A DNA stretch of 64,000 bases from AP-15 sp963814805 (GTDB lineage Bacteria > Pseudomonadota > Alphaproteobacteria > ATCC43930 > CGMCC-115725). A program made the translations under genes and the position numbers. Each line of letters begins with the position of its first letter. Position 1 is the first letter of the stretch. This document shows positions 16,374-25,610 of this stretch, in pieces. Under the pieces are notes generated by a model that saw only the letters and a program-made list of their open reading frames with translations, had not been told where the DNA came from and did no database searches. The stretch lies in the NCBI GenBank assembly GCA_963814805.1, contig CAWFER010000015.1, positions 372,001-436,000 on the forward strand, read 5' to 3'.

Positions 16374-17369
16374 TCAGAAATGGCGATATCCGCCTGCCCC
16401 AACCGCGATTTCGCGCCCGTCGCCGTCGACCAGGCGCACCCCCTCGCCGGGCTCGATCCGGCCGATCGCGGTCAGCGGCACGCTGAGCCGAGAGCCCAGA
16501 GCGTGGATTGCTTCGGTCGCCCCGGGCGGGGCCGTGAACAGCAGCTCGTAGTCGTCGCCGCCGGTGGCGAGGGCGACGGGATGATCCCATCCTTCGGCGA
16601 GGATGGTCAACGCCGCGGGCGAAAACGGCAGCTTGGAGAGTAAGACCGTCGCCGCGCAGCCGGAAGTCTCGCAGATATGGCCGAGATCGGCCAAGAGACC
16701 GTCCGACACGTCGATCATCGCATTGGCGACGCCGTACAACGCCGGACCCAGCTCGATGCGCGGCTCGGGCAGCTGGTAGCGCGCAACGAGCGCCTGTTGA
16801 TGGGCCGGCGCCAGGCCAACAAAGGCATCGCCGCGCAGCGCCTTGAGACCGAGATAGGCGTCGCCGATCGCGCCGGAGACCCACACCGTGTCGCCCAGCC
16901 GGGCGTTGCTGCGGCGGATCTCCCTTCCGGCCGCGACCTCGCCGATCGCGGTCAGCGACAGCACCGCCGGCCCCGTGGTCGCGACCGAATCGCCGCCCAA
17001 AAGCGCGACGCCGAAGCGCCGCTGGTCCTCGCCGAGCCCGCGGGCAAACGCCTCGATCCATTCCGCGCCGAGTTTGGCCGGCAACGCCGTCGTCAGCAGA
17101 TAATGGAGCGGCCGCGCGCCCATCGCCGCCAGATCCGACAGATTGACCCGCAGCAGCTTTTTGGCGACGAGATCGGGCGGGTCGTCGGGCAGATAATGCA
17201 CGCCCTCGACGATCGCGTCGGCGGTCACCACCAGCCGCTGCCCGGCGTTGCACTCGACTAGCGCGGCATCGTCGCGCAGCCCCAGCCCGCCCGGCCCGGC
17301 CAGCGGCGCGAAATAGCGCCGGATGCGCTCGAACTCGCCCGGCGCTTGGTCCGCGGGGCCGGCCGGCAT
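16374..17369 (-). CDS. thiL: Thiamine-phosphate kinase
   Basis: ThiL phosphorylates thiamine monophosphate to the active diphosphate. The 331-residue protein has the AIR-synthase-like fold: GLRDDAALV, VTADAIVEGVHY, NLSDLAAMGARP, LLGGDSVA and the C-terminal MIDVSDGLLADL. The ATG is 5 bases after the nusB stop. It ends the ribE-ribH-nusB-thiL operon, the common alphaproteobacterial arrangement for flavin and thiamine cofactor genes. Confidence 0.95.
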   Translation of the reverse strand: MPAGPADQAPGEFERIRRYFAPLAGPGGLGLRDDAALVECNAGQRLVVTADAIVEGVHYLPDDPPDLVAKKLLRVNLSDLAAMGARPLHYLLTTALPAKLGAEWIEAFARGLGEDQRRFGVALLGGDSVATTGPAVLSLTAIGEVAAGREIRRSNARLGDTVWVSGAIGDAYLGLKALRGDAFVGLAPAHQQALVARYQLPEPRIELGPALYGVANAMIDVSDGLLADLGHICETSGCAATVLLSKLPFSPAALTILAEGWDHPVALATGGDDYELLFTAPPGATEAIHALGSRLSVPLTAIGRIEPGEGVRLVDGDGREIAVGAGGYRHF

Positions 17370-17374
17370 CGCCG

Positions 17375-17872
17375 CTACATATCCGCCGCGCGCAGGCTTC
17401 GCCCCAGCCGGTCGAGGACGCCGTTGGCCAGGCCCGGCTCCTTGCCGGTAAAAAAGGCGTGGGCGATGGCGATGTACTCGCTGATCGAGACCCGCGCCGG
17501 CACGTCGGCGCGGTGCGCCAGCTCCCACACGCCGGCGCGCAGGATCGCGCGCAGCACCGCATCGAGCCGATTGAGCGGCCAATCCTCGACGAGGGCCGTC
17601 GAAATGTCGAGGTCGAGCCGCTGCTGATCGGCGCTCACCCCGCGCACGATGTCGGCGAAGAATGCTGCGTCGGCCTCGGCCAGCTGGTCGCCGTCGATCT
17701 CCTGGTCGAACCGGTAGCGGGCGAATTCGCGCACCACCGCCTGCGCGTCGAGCTCGGGGTTGAGCTCGAGCTGGTAGAGCGCCTGGACCGCGGCGAGGCG
17801 CGCGACGGTGCGCCGCCGGCCGCCGAGGCGCGGGCGGCCCTCGCCGGCGGCATGGCGGTCCGCCGCGTTCAT
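17375..17872 (-). CDS. nusB: Transcription antitermination factor NusB
   Basis: NusB binds boxA RNA together with S10 (NusE) for rRNA antitermination. The 165-residue all-helical protein has ARLAAVQALYQLEL near the N-terminus and the family C-terminal VSISEYIAIAHAF...FVNGVLD-like region (here LANGVLDRLGR). The start overlaps the ribH stop by 4 bases, so translation is coupled. Confidence 0.95.
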   Translation of the reverse strand: MNAADRHAAGEGRPRLGGRRRTVARLAAVQALYQLELNPELDAQAVVREFARYRFDQEIDGDQLAEADAAFFADIVRGVSADQQRLDLDISTALVEDWPLNRLDAVLRAILRAGVWELAHRADVPARVSISEYIAIAHAFFTGKEPGLANGVLDRLGRSLRAADM

Positions 17873-18315
17873 CCGCCGGCCTGCGCCAGGCGCTGCTTCA
17901 ATTCGACGATCGCCAGGCAGGCGCGCACCGCGGCGCCGCCATGGTCGCGGCCCTCGGGCGGGGCGCGCTCGAGCGCCTGCGCCTCGTTCTCGACGGTCAG
18001 GATGCCGTAGCCGATGGCCAGACCCTGGCGCACCGCCAGATCCTGCAATCCGCGAGCGCTCTCGGCGCAGATGTGGTCGTAATGCGTGGTCTGGCCGCGG
18101 ATCACGCAGCCGAGCGCCACAAACCCGTCGAACCCACCGCCGGCCCGCGCGGCCAGCCCGATCGCGGCCGGGATCTCGAACGCGCCCGGCACCTCGATGC
18201 TGTCATAAGTGGCCCCGGCGGCGGCGAGCGCCCGCTCGGCCCCGCGCCGCAGCGCCAGGGCGATATGGGCGTAATAGCGCGACTCGACGATCAGGATATG
18301 CGGCGGCCGGCTCAC
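17869..18315 (-). CDS. ribH: 6,7-dimethyl-8-ribityllumazine synthase
   Basis: RibH makes the lumazine precursor of riboflavin. The 148-residue sequence has the conserved VPGAFEIPAAIGLAA segment and FVALGCVIRGQTTHYDHI. The start overlaps the ribE stop (ATGA), and its stop overlaps nusB, giving a tightly coupled operon. Confidence 0.96.
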   Translation of the reverse strand: MSRPPHILIVESRYYAHIALALRRGAERALAAAGATYDSIEVPGAFEIPAAIGLAARAGGGFDGFVALGCVIRGQTTHYDHICAESARGLQDLAVRQGLAIGYGILTVENEAQALERAPPEGRDHGGAAVRACLAIVELKQRLAQAGG

Positions 18316-18974
18316 GGCGCGAGCCTCCCGCCCTCGACCGGCGCCGCCGCGCCCAGCAGGCGCGCCACGTAGCGGGCGATCATGTCGATTTCGAGGTTCA
18401 TCTCCTGCCCCGGCTGGGCCGCGCCAAAACCGGTGCAGGCGAGCGTGTGCGGGATGATGTTGACGCCGAACCGGCCCCCGGAGCCCGCGTTGCCCGGCTC
18501 GTCGTTGCCCGGCACGTCGTTGACCCAGACCTCGTTGACCGTCAGGCTGACCCCGTCGATGGTCACCGACCCCTTGGGCGCGATGAACCGCATCAGCGCT
18601 TGCGGCGCCGCGAACACAAAGCGGACCGACAGGGCCTCGGGCCGCCGCTCGACCACCCGGGCCAGCCCGTCGACATGGCCCGAAACCAGATGCCCGCCCA
18701 GCTCGTCGCCGAGCCGCAAGGATTGTTCAAGATTGACCGTGCTGCCCTCTCGCCACCTGCCGATCGTCGTGCACGCCAGGGTCTCGGCCGAGGCCTGCAC
18801 CGTGAACGCGCCCTCCTCGACCGCGATCACCGTCAGGCACGCGCCGGAGCAGGCGATCGAGGCGCCGATCGCCAAGGCCGTGGTGTCGAACCCGGCGGCG
18901 ATGGTGAGCTCGGCGAGTTCGCCACGCTCGATCCGCCGCACCCGCCCCAGATCGGTGACAATGCCGGTAAACAT
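18312..18974 (-). CDS. ribE: Riboflavin synthase alpha chain
   Basis: This enzyme dismutates two lumazines to riboflavin. The 220-residue protein has the tandem lumazine-binding barrels, starting MFTGIVTDLGRVRRIERGE, with IACSGACLTV and LGDELGGHLVSGHVDG marking the repeats. A short Asn/Gly-rich insertion (VPGNDEPGNAGSGGR) interrupts the second barrel. It heads the ribE-ribH-nusB-thiL operon and is divergent from cobQ. ribD and ribBA are not in the window. Confidence 0.94.
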   Translation of the reverse strand: MFTGIVTDLGRVRRIERGELAELTIAAGFDTTALAIGASIACSGACLTVIAVEEGAFTVQASAETLACTTIGRWREGSTVNLEQSLRLGDELGGHLVSGHVDGLARVVERRPEALSVRFVFAAPQALMRFIAPKGSVTIDGVSLTVNEVWVNDVPGNDEPGNAGSGGRFGVNIIPHTLACTGFGAAQPGQEMNLEIDMIARYVARLLGAAAPVEGGRLAP

Positions 18975-19085
18975 GCCGACAGGCTACGAGGCCGCCCGCC
19001 AATTTACCAGCCGCCTGTTGCCGCGGCGCGGCTGCCATGCGCGACGTGACGCATTTGCGACGGCGACGGCGCGAGGCAGGGATTG

Positions 19086-20633
19086 ATGGCGCGGGCATTG
19101 ATGCTGCAAGGGACCGGCTCGGACGTCGGCAAATCCCTGCTGCTGGCCGGGATCGCGCGCGCCTTCACCCGGCGCGGCTTGCGGGTGCGCCCGTTCAAGC
19201 CGCAGAACATGTCGAACAACGCCGCGGTCACCGCCGAGGGCGGCGAGATCGGCCGGGCCCAGGCGCTGCAGGCGCGGGCTTGCGGGGTCGCGCCGGCGAG
19301 CGACATGAACCCGGTGCTGTTAAAGCCGCAATCGGAACAGGGCGCGCAGATCGTGCTCGACGGCCGGGTGTGGGGCAGCGCCTCGGCCGGCGATTATCGC
19401 CGTCTGGCGCCGACCCTGCTGCCCCAGGTGCTGGCCGCCTTCGCCAGGCTTGCCGCGGCCGCTGATCTCGTCCTCGTCGAGGGCGCCGGCAGCCCGGCCG
19501 AGATCAATCTGCGCCAGGGCGACATCGCCAATATGGGTTTCGCCGAGGCGGCCGGGGTGCCGGTCGTGTTGATCGGCGATATCGAGCGCGGCGGGGTCAT
19601 CGCCCAGCTGGTCGGGACCCACGCGCTGCTGTCCGACAGCGAACGCGGCTTGCTCGCCGGCTACATCGTCAACAAATTCCGCGGCGACATCCGCCTGTTC
19701 GACGGCGGCATCGCGGCGCTCAGCGCGCGCACCGGGCTGCGCTCGTTCGGCACGGTGCCTTCTTCCCGGCCGCCGCGCTATTGCCGGCCGAAGATTCGCT
19801 GGCGCTGTCGCCCCCCGCCCACCCGACCCTGGGGGTCGGGTCCGCCCTCTCCCGCATTGCGGGAGAATGTCCCGAGCGCAGCGAGGCCGGACAGGATCAG
19901 CCACCGATCCGCATCGCCGTCCCGATATTGCCGCGCATCGCCAATTTCGACGATCTCGACCCGCTGCGCGTCGAGCCCAAGGTCGAGCTCGTCATGGTCC
20001 GCCCCGGCCGGCCATTGCCGCGCGATGCGGCCTTGGTGATCCTGCCGGGCTCGAAGGCGACGATCGGCGACCTCGAATTCCTGCGCGCCGAGGGCTGGGA
20101 CATCGACCTCCTCGCCCATCGCCGCCACGGCGGGCAAATCCTCGGCCTGTGCGGCGGCTACCAGATGCTCGGGCGGACGATCGCCGACCCGCTCGGCGTC
20201 GAGGGGCGCCCGGCGACAGCGGCGGGGCTGGGGCTGCTCGACATCGACACCGTGCTCGGCCCCCAAAAGCGGCTGCGCTCGATCGCCGGCAGCGACTTCG
20301 AAAGCGGCATGGCGGTCGCCGGCTACGAGATGCATCTGGGGACCACGAACGGGCCGGGGCTGGCGCGGCCGATGCTGCGCCTCGACGGCCGCAATGACGG
20401 TGCGGTCAGCGCCGATGGTTTGGTCGCCGGCTGCTATCTGCATGGCCTCTTCGCCAGCGACCCGTTCCGCCGCGCCTTTCTGGCGCGCCTCGGCGTCGCG
20501 GCCGGCGATTTCGCCTACGAGAGCCAAATCGAGGCCACCCTCGACCGGCTCGCCGATCATCTCGAACGCCATCTCGACCTGGCGGCGCTGCTCGCCGCGG
20601 CGCGACCGCCGAGTTTCAGTCGGAGCAGGCTGA
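19086..20633 (+). CDS. cobQ: Cobyric acid synthase (frameshifted)
   Basis: CobQ amidates the corrin side chains b, d, e and g. The N-terminal half (LMLQGTGSDVGKSLLLAGIA, FKPQNMSNNAAV, VLVEGAGSPAEIN, GDIERGGVIAQ) and the C-terminal glutamine amidotransferase half (LPGSKATIGDL, LGLCGGYQMLG, YEMHLG) are both well preserved but lie in different frames. One base is missing near 19759, in what should be GTVP-FFPAAALLPAED. An 87-bp repeat insertion follows about 50 bases later. The 3' end is also unclear: the frame runs past the expected end into the antisense of cbiB; the end given is approximate. Confidence 0.85.
19811..19897 (+). repeat. Palindrome-bearing repeat inside cobQ, copy 2
   Basis: This in-frame insertion between EDSLAL and the conserved IRIAVPILPRIANFDD carries the hairpin TCCCGCATTGCGGGA and the tail GAGCGCAGCGAGGC. 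It encodes AHPTLGVGSALSRIAGECPE then RSEAGQD. Sixteen of 27 residues match the ubiA copy read in the same frame. The linker location in CobQ is where an insertion could be tolerated. Confidence 0.8.
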
Positions 20634-21617
20634 GATGGGCCGACGAGCCACACGCCCAGCACCAGGCCGCCCACGACCAGGCAGGCGAGCTTGTAGAGGC
20701 CCAAGGCGCGATGGATGTCCGAGGTCGCCGCCCGCGCCGTGCCGTCGCCGACCCACGGGTCGACGATCAGGCCCTCGGCATAATGCCGCGGCCCGGCGAG
20801 CGCCAGATCGAGCGCCCCGGCCATCGCCCCTTCGGGCCAGCCGGCATTGGGCGAGCGGTGCTTGCCGCCGTCGCGCAGCATGATCGCCACGGCCCGGCCG
20901 GGCCGGCCATTTCTCGGCAAAGAGCGCGCCGGCGGCGATCAGCGACGCCGCTGATCCGCGCCGGGGCCAGATTGGCCAGATCGTCGAAGCGGGCGGCGGC
21001 CCAGCCAAAGGCCAGATAGTGCGAGGTCTTGTGCCCGATCATGCTGTCGAGCGTGTTCGCCATCTTGTAGGCGAACAGGCCCGGCAGCCCGAGCAGCAGA
21101 TACCAGAACGCCGGCGCCACCACGCCGTCGCTGAAATTCTCGGCCAGGCTCTCGATCGCGGCGCGGGCGACGCCGTGCGCGTCGAGGCTCGCCGGGTCGC
21201 GGCCGACGATATGCCGCACCGCCTCGCGCCCGGCCGCGAGCCCGCCTCGGTCGAGCGCGCAGCGCCACCGCGGCGACGTGATCGTAGAGGCTGCGCTGGG
21301 CGACCAGCACGGCGATCAGCAGGATCTCGACCGCCGCGCCAAGAAGGCTGCCGCGGCACAGCCACTGGATCGCCAGCCCGAGCGCTGCGGCAAGCCCGAC
21401 CAGCACGATCACGGTGACGACGCCGCGAACCCGGCGCGAGGCTTCGCTGCGGATCTCGCGGTTGAGCTTGCGGTCGAAAAACGCGACGGCGCGGCCGGCC
21501 AGCACGACCGGATGCGGGATCCGGCGGAACACCCCGGGCATGTCGCCGAACGAGGGCATCGACGGCGAGGCCGGCGACGAGCAGCAGCAGCGGATCGGCG
21601 GCGATGGCCGGGTTCAT
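20616..21617 (-). pseudogene. cbiB: Adenosylcobinamide-phosphate synthase CbiB/CobD (multiple frameshifts)
   Basis: The membrane enzyme joins aminopropanol (phosphate) to adenosylcobyric acid. Recognisable pieces in order are MNPAIAADPLLLLVAGLAVD, IPHPVVLAGRAVAFFDRKLN, LVAQRSLYDHVAAVA, ARAAIESLAENFSDGVVAPA, YKMANTLDSMIGHK and GGKHRSPNAGWPEGAMAGAL. They occupy at least three frame changes, near 21580, 21250 and 20930, and probably a fourth at the 3' end. Its 3' end meets that of cobQ head-on. All expected parts are present and well conserved, so sequence errors are as likely as decay. Confidence 0.8.
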
Positions 21618-21721
21618 GGCGGCGGCAGTCTCGGCCGCGGCCAAGGCAGGGTCAACCGGTGACGCCGATCATCCCGCGTCGTCGGCCGCGCGTCATCGGC
21701 CGCGCGCCAGCGGCGCGGCTG

Positions 21722-22646
21722 ATGTTCGACAGCTTTGTCGTCGTCGACTGGAGTGCTGCGAACCTGCCGAAGGTCGGCCGCGACAGCATCTGGATCTGCC
21801 GGCGCTGCGGCGACGACGAGACCCTGGTCAACCCGCCGACCCGCCATGCCGCCAGGGCGCTGATCGCCGACTGGCTCGCGGCGGCGATGGCGAGGGGCCA
21901 GCGGGTATTACTGGGCTTCGATTTCCCGTTCGGCTATCCGGCCGGGTTCGCCGCCCGGCTCGGCCTCGCCGGATCGCCGTGGCGGGCGGTGTGGGACGAG
22001 ATCGCCGCGCTCATCACCGACGACGAGCGCAACCGCAACAACCGCTTCGAGGTCGCCGACCGGCTGAACCGGCGCGTCTCGGGCGCGCGCGTTTCCGTTC
22101 TGGGGCTGCCCGGCGGCGCCGCCGGGACCGCATTTGCGCGCCCGGCATCACCGCCGCCACGACAGCGAGGGGCTGGCCGAACGCCGGCTGGTCGATCTTT
22201 ATATCCCGAGCGCGCAACCCTGCTGGAAGCTCCTGGGCGCGGGCTCGGTCGGCGGCCAGGCCTTGACCGGCATCCCGGTGGCGCGGGCCTTGCGCGACGA
22301 TCCGCGCTGGCGCCAGGAGGCGCAGATCTGGCCGTTCGAATCGGGGTTCGCGGCGCCCGCGCAAGCGCCGATCGTGATTGCCGAAATCTATCCGTCGCTA
22401 TGGGCGGTGGCGCCGGCGCCGGGCGAACCCAAGGACCGCGCCCAGGTCCGCACCGTCGCCCGCTTCCTCGCCGCGCTCGACCGCGCCGGAGCCTTGGCGC
22501 CGCTGTTCGCCGGCGACCCGGCTCTGACCCCGCTGCAGCGCCACCGCATCGAGACCGAGGAAGCCTGGACCCTCGGCGTCACCGCCGCCCGGCAGCGGCC
22601 GATCGCCACTAGCGAATCTGAAGCGACATTCGCACTATTGCCATAA
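21722..22646 (+). CDS. DUF429-like protein (frameshifted)
   Basis: The N-terminal part starts MFDSFVVVDWSAANLPKVG and has LLGFDFPFGYPAGFAA, an RNase H-like pattern seen in the DUF429 superfamily. The C-terminal part (RRLVDLYIPSAQPCWKLLG, then VIAEIYPSLW and RIETEEAWTLG) is in another frame; the switch lies at about 22120-22134. Related proteins lie beside cobalamin genes in other alphaproteobacteria as I recall them, which fits its place next to cbiB and cobQ, but no activity is established. Confidence 0.6.
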
Positions 22647-22692
22647 TGACATGACAGGATGCAAACGACGATCGGACGCTCCGGAGAGAGCA

Positions 22693-23187
22693 ATGTCGCG
22701 CATGGAGGATCGGGTGGCGCCTGGAGATTCCCTGCAAAAAACAGGAGAAACAGGGGCGCGGGGGCCGGACGGACGGTTTCCGCAGGGGCAGTCCGGCAAC
22801 CCGGCCGGGCGACCGCGAGGCTCAATGAACCGGGCTGCCCTTGCGGCGTAATCATTGCTCAACCGGCAAGCCGAGGCGCTGACCAACAAGGCCGTCGAGC
22901 TGGCGCTGGGCGGCGATATGGCGGCATTGCGTCTCTGCCTCAGCCGCATCGCCGCGCCTCGCCGCGAAACGCCGGTGCAGTTCGACCTGCCGCCGCTCGA
23001 CAGCGCCAAGGACGTCGCGGGCGCTATGTCCGCGATCACCGCGGCGGCGGCGGACGGGGTCATCACCCCCGGCGAGGCGTTCGCCCTTTCGCGGGTGATC
23101 GACACTCTGCTGCGGGCGCTCGCAGCCCGCGAGGCGGAGCGGCGCGAGCGGCGTTTCTGGGGTGGGCCGACGCGCGACCCCGCGTGA
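22693..23187 (+). pseudogene. DUF5681-like protein interrupted by an in-frame stop
   Basis: The N-terminal part has the family signature RFPQGQSGNPAGRPRGSMNR followed by AALAA. A TAA codon then stands at 22849-22851, after which the same frame continues as SLLNRQAEALTNKAVELALG and LRLCLSRIAAPRR to a natural stop. Related proteins usually have an acidic residue at this point (AAE), so a single GAA to TAA change is the simplest explanation. DUF5681 proteins are common near transposon or phage genes; their role is unknown. A GGAGAGAG ribosome-binding site precedes the start. Confidence 0.7.
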
Positions 23188-23234
23188 TCTCGGTCGGGGC
23201 CGGGGTCGGCCATCGCCGCGTCAGCCGTCGCCGC

Positions 23235-23831
23235 TCATTCGACCCCGATCGCGCGGCGGAACCGGGTTTTGAGGTAGACCCCGTCGCGCGGCGGCAGCAC
23301 CCGGGGCGGCTCGTCGGCGCGGATCGCGACGCGGGCGAACAAGGTCGTCGCCGCCTTGCGGACCCGGCCGGCGAAGTCGCGCAAGCCCAGTTCGTCGTCG
23401 ATGTCGAAGATCTCCTTGATGCCGCAGGCGCGCGCCACCCCGGTCAGCTCCACCGCCGCCTCGGTGTGGCTCGCCTGCATGCCGGTCTCGGCGTAATGGC
23501 CGTTGTCGAACACCGCGATCGAGAGGTTCGGCGGCCGCTGCACTCCGATCGTCGCCAAGGCGCCCAGCCCCATCAGCATCTCGCCGTCGCCGGTGACCAC
23601 CAGCACTCGGCGCTGCGGCTGCGCCATCGCCAGACCAAGCCCGATCATCGCCGCCGCTCCCATCGCGCCCCACAGGTAAAAATTGCGCGCGTCGTCGCCG
23701 ACCGAGGCGGCGTCCCAGCTGGCCTGGCCAAGCCCGGTCACCAGCAGCAGTTCGTCGCGCTTGTCGAGCAGGACGCGGATCGCGGCGCGGCGGTCGAGGC
23801 GCCGATGGGCGCTGGCGTCGTTCGAGATCAT
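23235..23831 (-). CDS. Thiamine-diphosphate-dependent decarboxylase, C-terminal (PYR/PP partner) subunit, sulfopyruvate decarboxylase beta-like
   Basis: This 198-residue subunit has the ThDP-binding pattern GDGEMLMGLGALAT followed by VFDNGHYAETG, typical of the PP domain of split decarboxylases (ComE, phosphonopyruvate decarboxylase). It is preceded by LWGAMGAAAMIGLGLA. Its ATG overlaps the stop of the alpha-like gene (ATGA), so the two are translationally coupled. The substrate is unknown: sulfopyruvate, phosphonopyruvate or another 2-oxoacid are possible, and no coenzyme M or phosphonate genes are visible nearby. Confidence 0.75.
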   Translation of the reverse strand: MISNDASAHRRLDRRAAIRVLLDKRDELLLVTGLGQASWDAASVGDDARNFYLWGAMGAAAMIGLGLAMAQPQRRVLVVTGDGEMLMGLGALATIGVQRPPNLSIAVFDNGHYAETGMQASHTEAAVELTGVARACGIKEIFDIDDELGLRDFAGRVRKAATTLFARVAIRADEPPRVLPPRDGVYLKTRFRRAIGVE

Positions 23832-24364
23832 TTCACCCACCTCTTGGCGCCAATGAGCCGCTGCGACAGCAGGACCGCGGCGGCAAGGTCGCCGTTAAAG
23901 GCGATGTCGAGCGCCGCGGTGACGGTCTCGGCCGCGTCCTCTTCCCGCTCGACCCGGTAGACCAGTACGTCCATTAGCTCGAGCGCCGCCTGGGTCTTGG
24001 TCCCCATCGGCACCTGCCACGGGTTGAACTCGGCCCATTCGCCGCGCATCGTCACCAGCATGACCAGCGGAAAGCGGCAATTCTTGGTCAACGACAGCAT
24101 GTTGACGCAGTTGCCGACGCCGCTCGACTGCATCAGCAAGGCGGCGCGCTCGCCGCCGAGCCACGCGCCGGCGGCCAGCGCCACGCCCTCTTCCTCGCTG
24201 GTCAGCGGCACCGCCCGGATCTCGGGATCGCTGCGGCAAAGTTCGATCAGCCGCGCATGGCCGGCGTCGGGCACATATCCGACCTGCCGGATCTCGGCGC
24301 GTTTCAGCGCCGCGAAAACGTCCTCGCGCCAATCGGGAGGTTCCACCGTTTCAGATACGCTCAA
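23828..24364 (-). CDS. Thiamine-diphosphate-dependent decarboxylase, N-terminal (PYR) subunit, sulfopyruvate decarboxylase alpha-like
   Basis: The PYR-domain subunit (178 residues) carries the catalytic glutamate region LTSEEEGVALAAGAWLGG and LLMQSSGVGNCVNML. It starts at TTG, chosen because AAGGAG lies 8 bases upstream; a longer in-frame reading lacks family similarity and has no such site. Together with the next gene it makes an alpha/beta decarboxylase whose active site forms at the subunit interface. Both genes are intact, in contrast to most neighbours. Confidence 0.75.
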   Translation of the reverse strand: MSVSETVEPPDWREDVFAALKRAEIRQVGYVPDAGHARLIELCRSDPEIRAVPLTSEEEGVALAAGAWLGGERAALLMQSSGVGNCVNMLSLTKNCRFPLVMLVTMRGEWAEFNPWQVPMGTKTQAALELMDVLVYRVEREEDAAETVTAALDIAFNGDLAAAVLLSQRLIGAKRWVK

Positions 24365-24577
24365 CTTCAAATCTCCTTCGCCAGGCGCCCGATTGTACCG
24401 GCTGGCGTGCCGGGATCGAACCCGTCGGGTGCGTGTTGGGGTCATGATACGCGCGATTATCAAACGGTCGAGAGGTCAGATCGGCCGGCGGCATCGCGCG
24501 GTGTTCCGGGCTCGCGGCTGATTTCGGGCCAGGGACGAACCCCATGGATCAAACCAACACAGCGAATAGGAGGATCG

Positions 24578-24955
24578 ATGTTCAAGCTTATCGGCGCGCT
24601 CGCGGCCGTCGCCGGACTCGCCGCGTGCAGTCCCAACCCCGCGGCGAATACAACCGCAGGCGGCCTCACCGGCGCGGCAACAGGCGCCGCCATCGGATGT
24701 GTTGCGACAATACCGATCGGCTGCGCCCCAGGCGCGGCAGTCGGGGCGGCGATCGGTGGGGGCGTCGGCGCCGCCGGCGGCCTCGCCTCGACACCGGCGG
24801 CCTACCCGCCGCCGCCCCAGGCTTACGCGGCCCCTCCGGCCTACGCGCCGGCGCCGGTCTATTCGCCCCCGCCGGCTTACCCGCCGGGTTCAGCCTACGC
24901 GCCTGCTCCGACCTACACGCCGGCGCCGGGGTACGGGACGCCGTCGGGCGGTTGA
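24578..24955 (+). CDS. Glycine-zipper lipoprotein with Pro/Tyr-rich tail
   Basis: The 125-residue protein has a signal peptide MFKLIGALAAVAGLAAC with lipobox LAAC (C17). A glycine-zipper region (AATGAAIG, GAAVGAAIGGGVGAAGG) follows, then a low-complexity tail of PPAYAPAP-type repeats. Such proteins are usually outer-membrane lipoproteins of unknown role. The start is supported by TAGGAGGA 5 bases upstream. Confidence 0.7.
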   Translation: MFKLIGALAAVAGLAACSPNPAANTTAGGLTGAATGAAIGCVATIPIGCAPGAAVGAAIGGGVGAAGGLASTPAAYPPPPQAYAAPPAYAPAPVYSPPPAYPPGSAYAPAPTYTPAPGYGTPSGG

Positions 24956-25116
24956 GGCCGATCCGCGGCCGGGGTTGATCGCCAGCCCGAAATCGAGCCA
25001 TCAGCGGGCGGCGCCGGAGCGCGGCGCGAAGCCGGCCGCTGGTCGGCCGGCGATGGCCATTTGGCCATATCTCGGGCATGCTCGCCGAGGATGATTTTGA
25101 TCGAGGAGGTCCGGCA

Positions 25117-25610
25117 ATGAGCAAGCGCATCGAGACGGCCGCTTACTGCCGTCGGTCGTCGGCACCCTCTACCCCGCGCCGTTCGACCTGCCGTGTCGCG
25201 CGCGCGCCCGCACCAAGCTCGGCGACCTCGCCGGCTTGACCCAGTTCGGCGTCAACCTGCTGCGCCTGCCGCCCGGCGCGTGGTCGAGCCAGCGCCACTG
25301 GCACACCGGCGAGGATGAATTCGTCTATGTGATCGAGGGCGAGGTGGTCCTCGTCACCAACGCCGGCGAGGAAGTGCTGCGCGCCGGCGACGCCGCGGGC
25401 TTCGCCGCCAACGAACCCGACGGCCACTGCCTGCAGAACCGCTCCGATCGCGAGGCGTCAGTTCTCGAAATCGGCAGCCGGGTCCCGAGCAGCATCGGCC
25501 ATTACAGCGATATCGACATGGTGGCCCCGGCCGGCGGCAAGCCCGCCATCTACACCCACCGCGACGGCGCCCCTTACCATGACATCAAGCGCCGCGGCCC
25601 CGAGGATTAG
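25117..25610 (+). CDS. Cupin-domain protein (one-base frameshift near the start)
   Basis: The cupin motifs are clear: GAWSSQRHWHTGEDEFVYVIEG and RAGDAAGFAANEPDGHCLQN, with the metal-binding His/Glu set. A GAGGAGGT ribosome-binding site and ATG begin the gene as MSKRIETAA, but the frame must shift near 25141 (one base missing) to reach LPSVVGTLYPAPFDLPCRA and the cupin core. If the ATG is unused, an internal start would leave 124 residues. The function is unknown. Its 3' end overlaps that of the convergent ggt gene. Confidence 0.75.

Noticed and set aside
24395..24480. Possible tRNA gene on the minus strand: GGGTTCGATCCCG resembles a T arm.
   Set aside because: The flanking T-stem pairing is poor, no anticodon stem or matching acceptor stem could be found in the 75 bases upstream, and the segment is the leader of the decarboxylase alpha-like gene.
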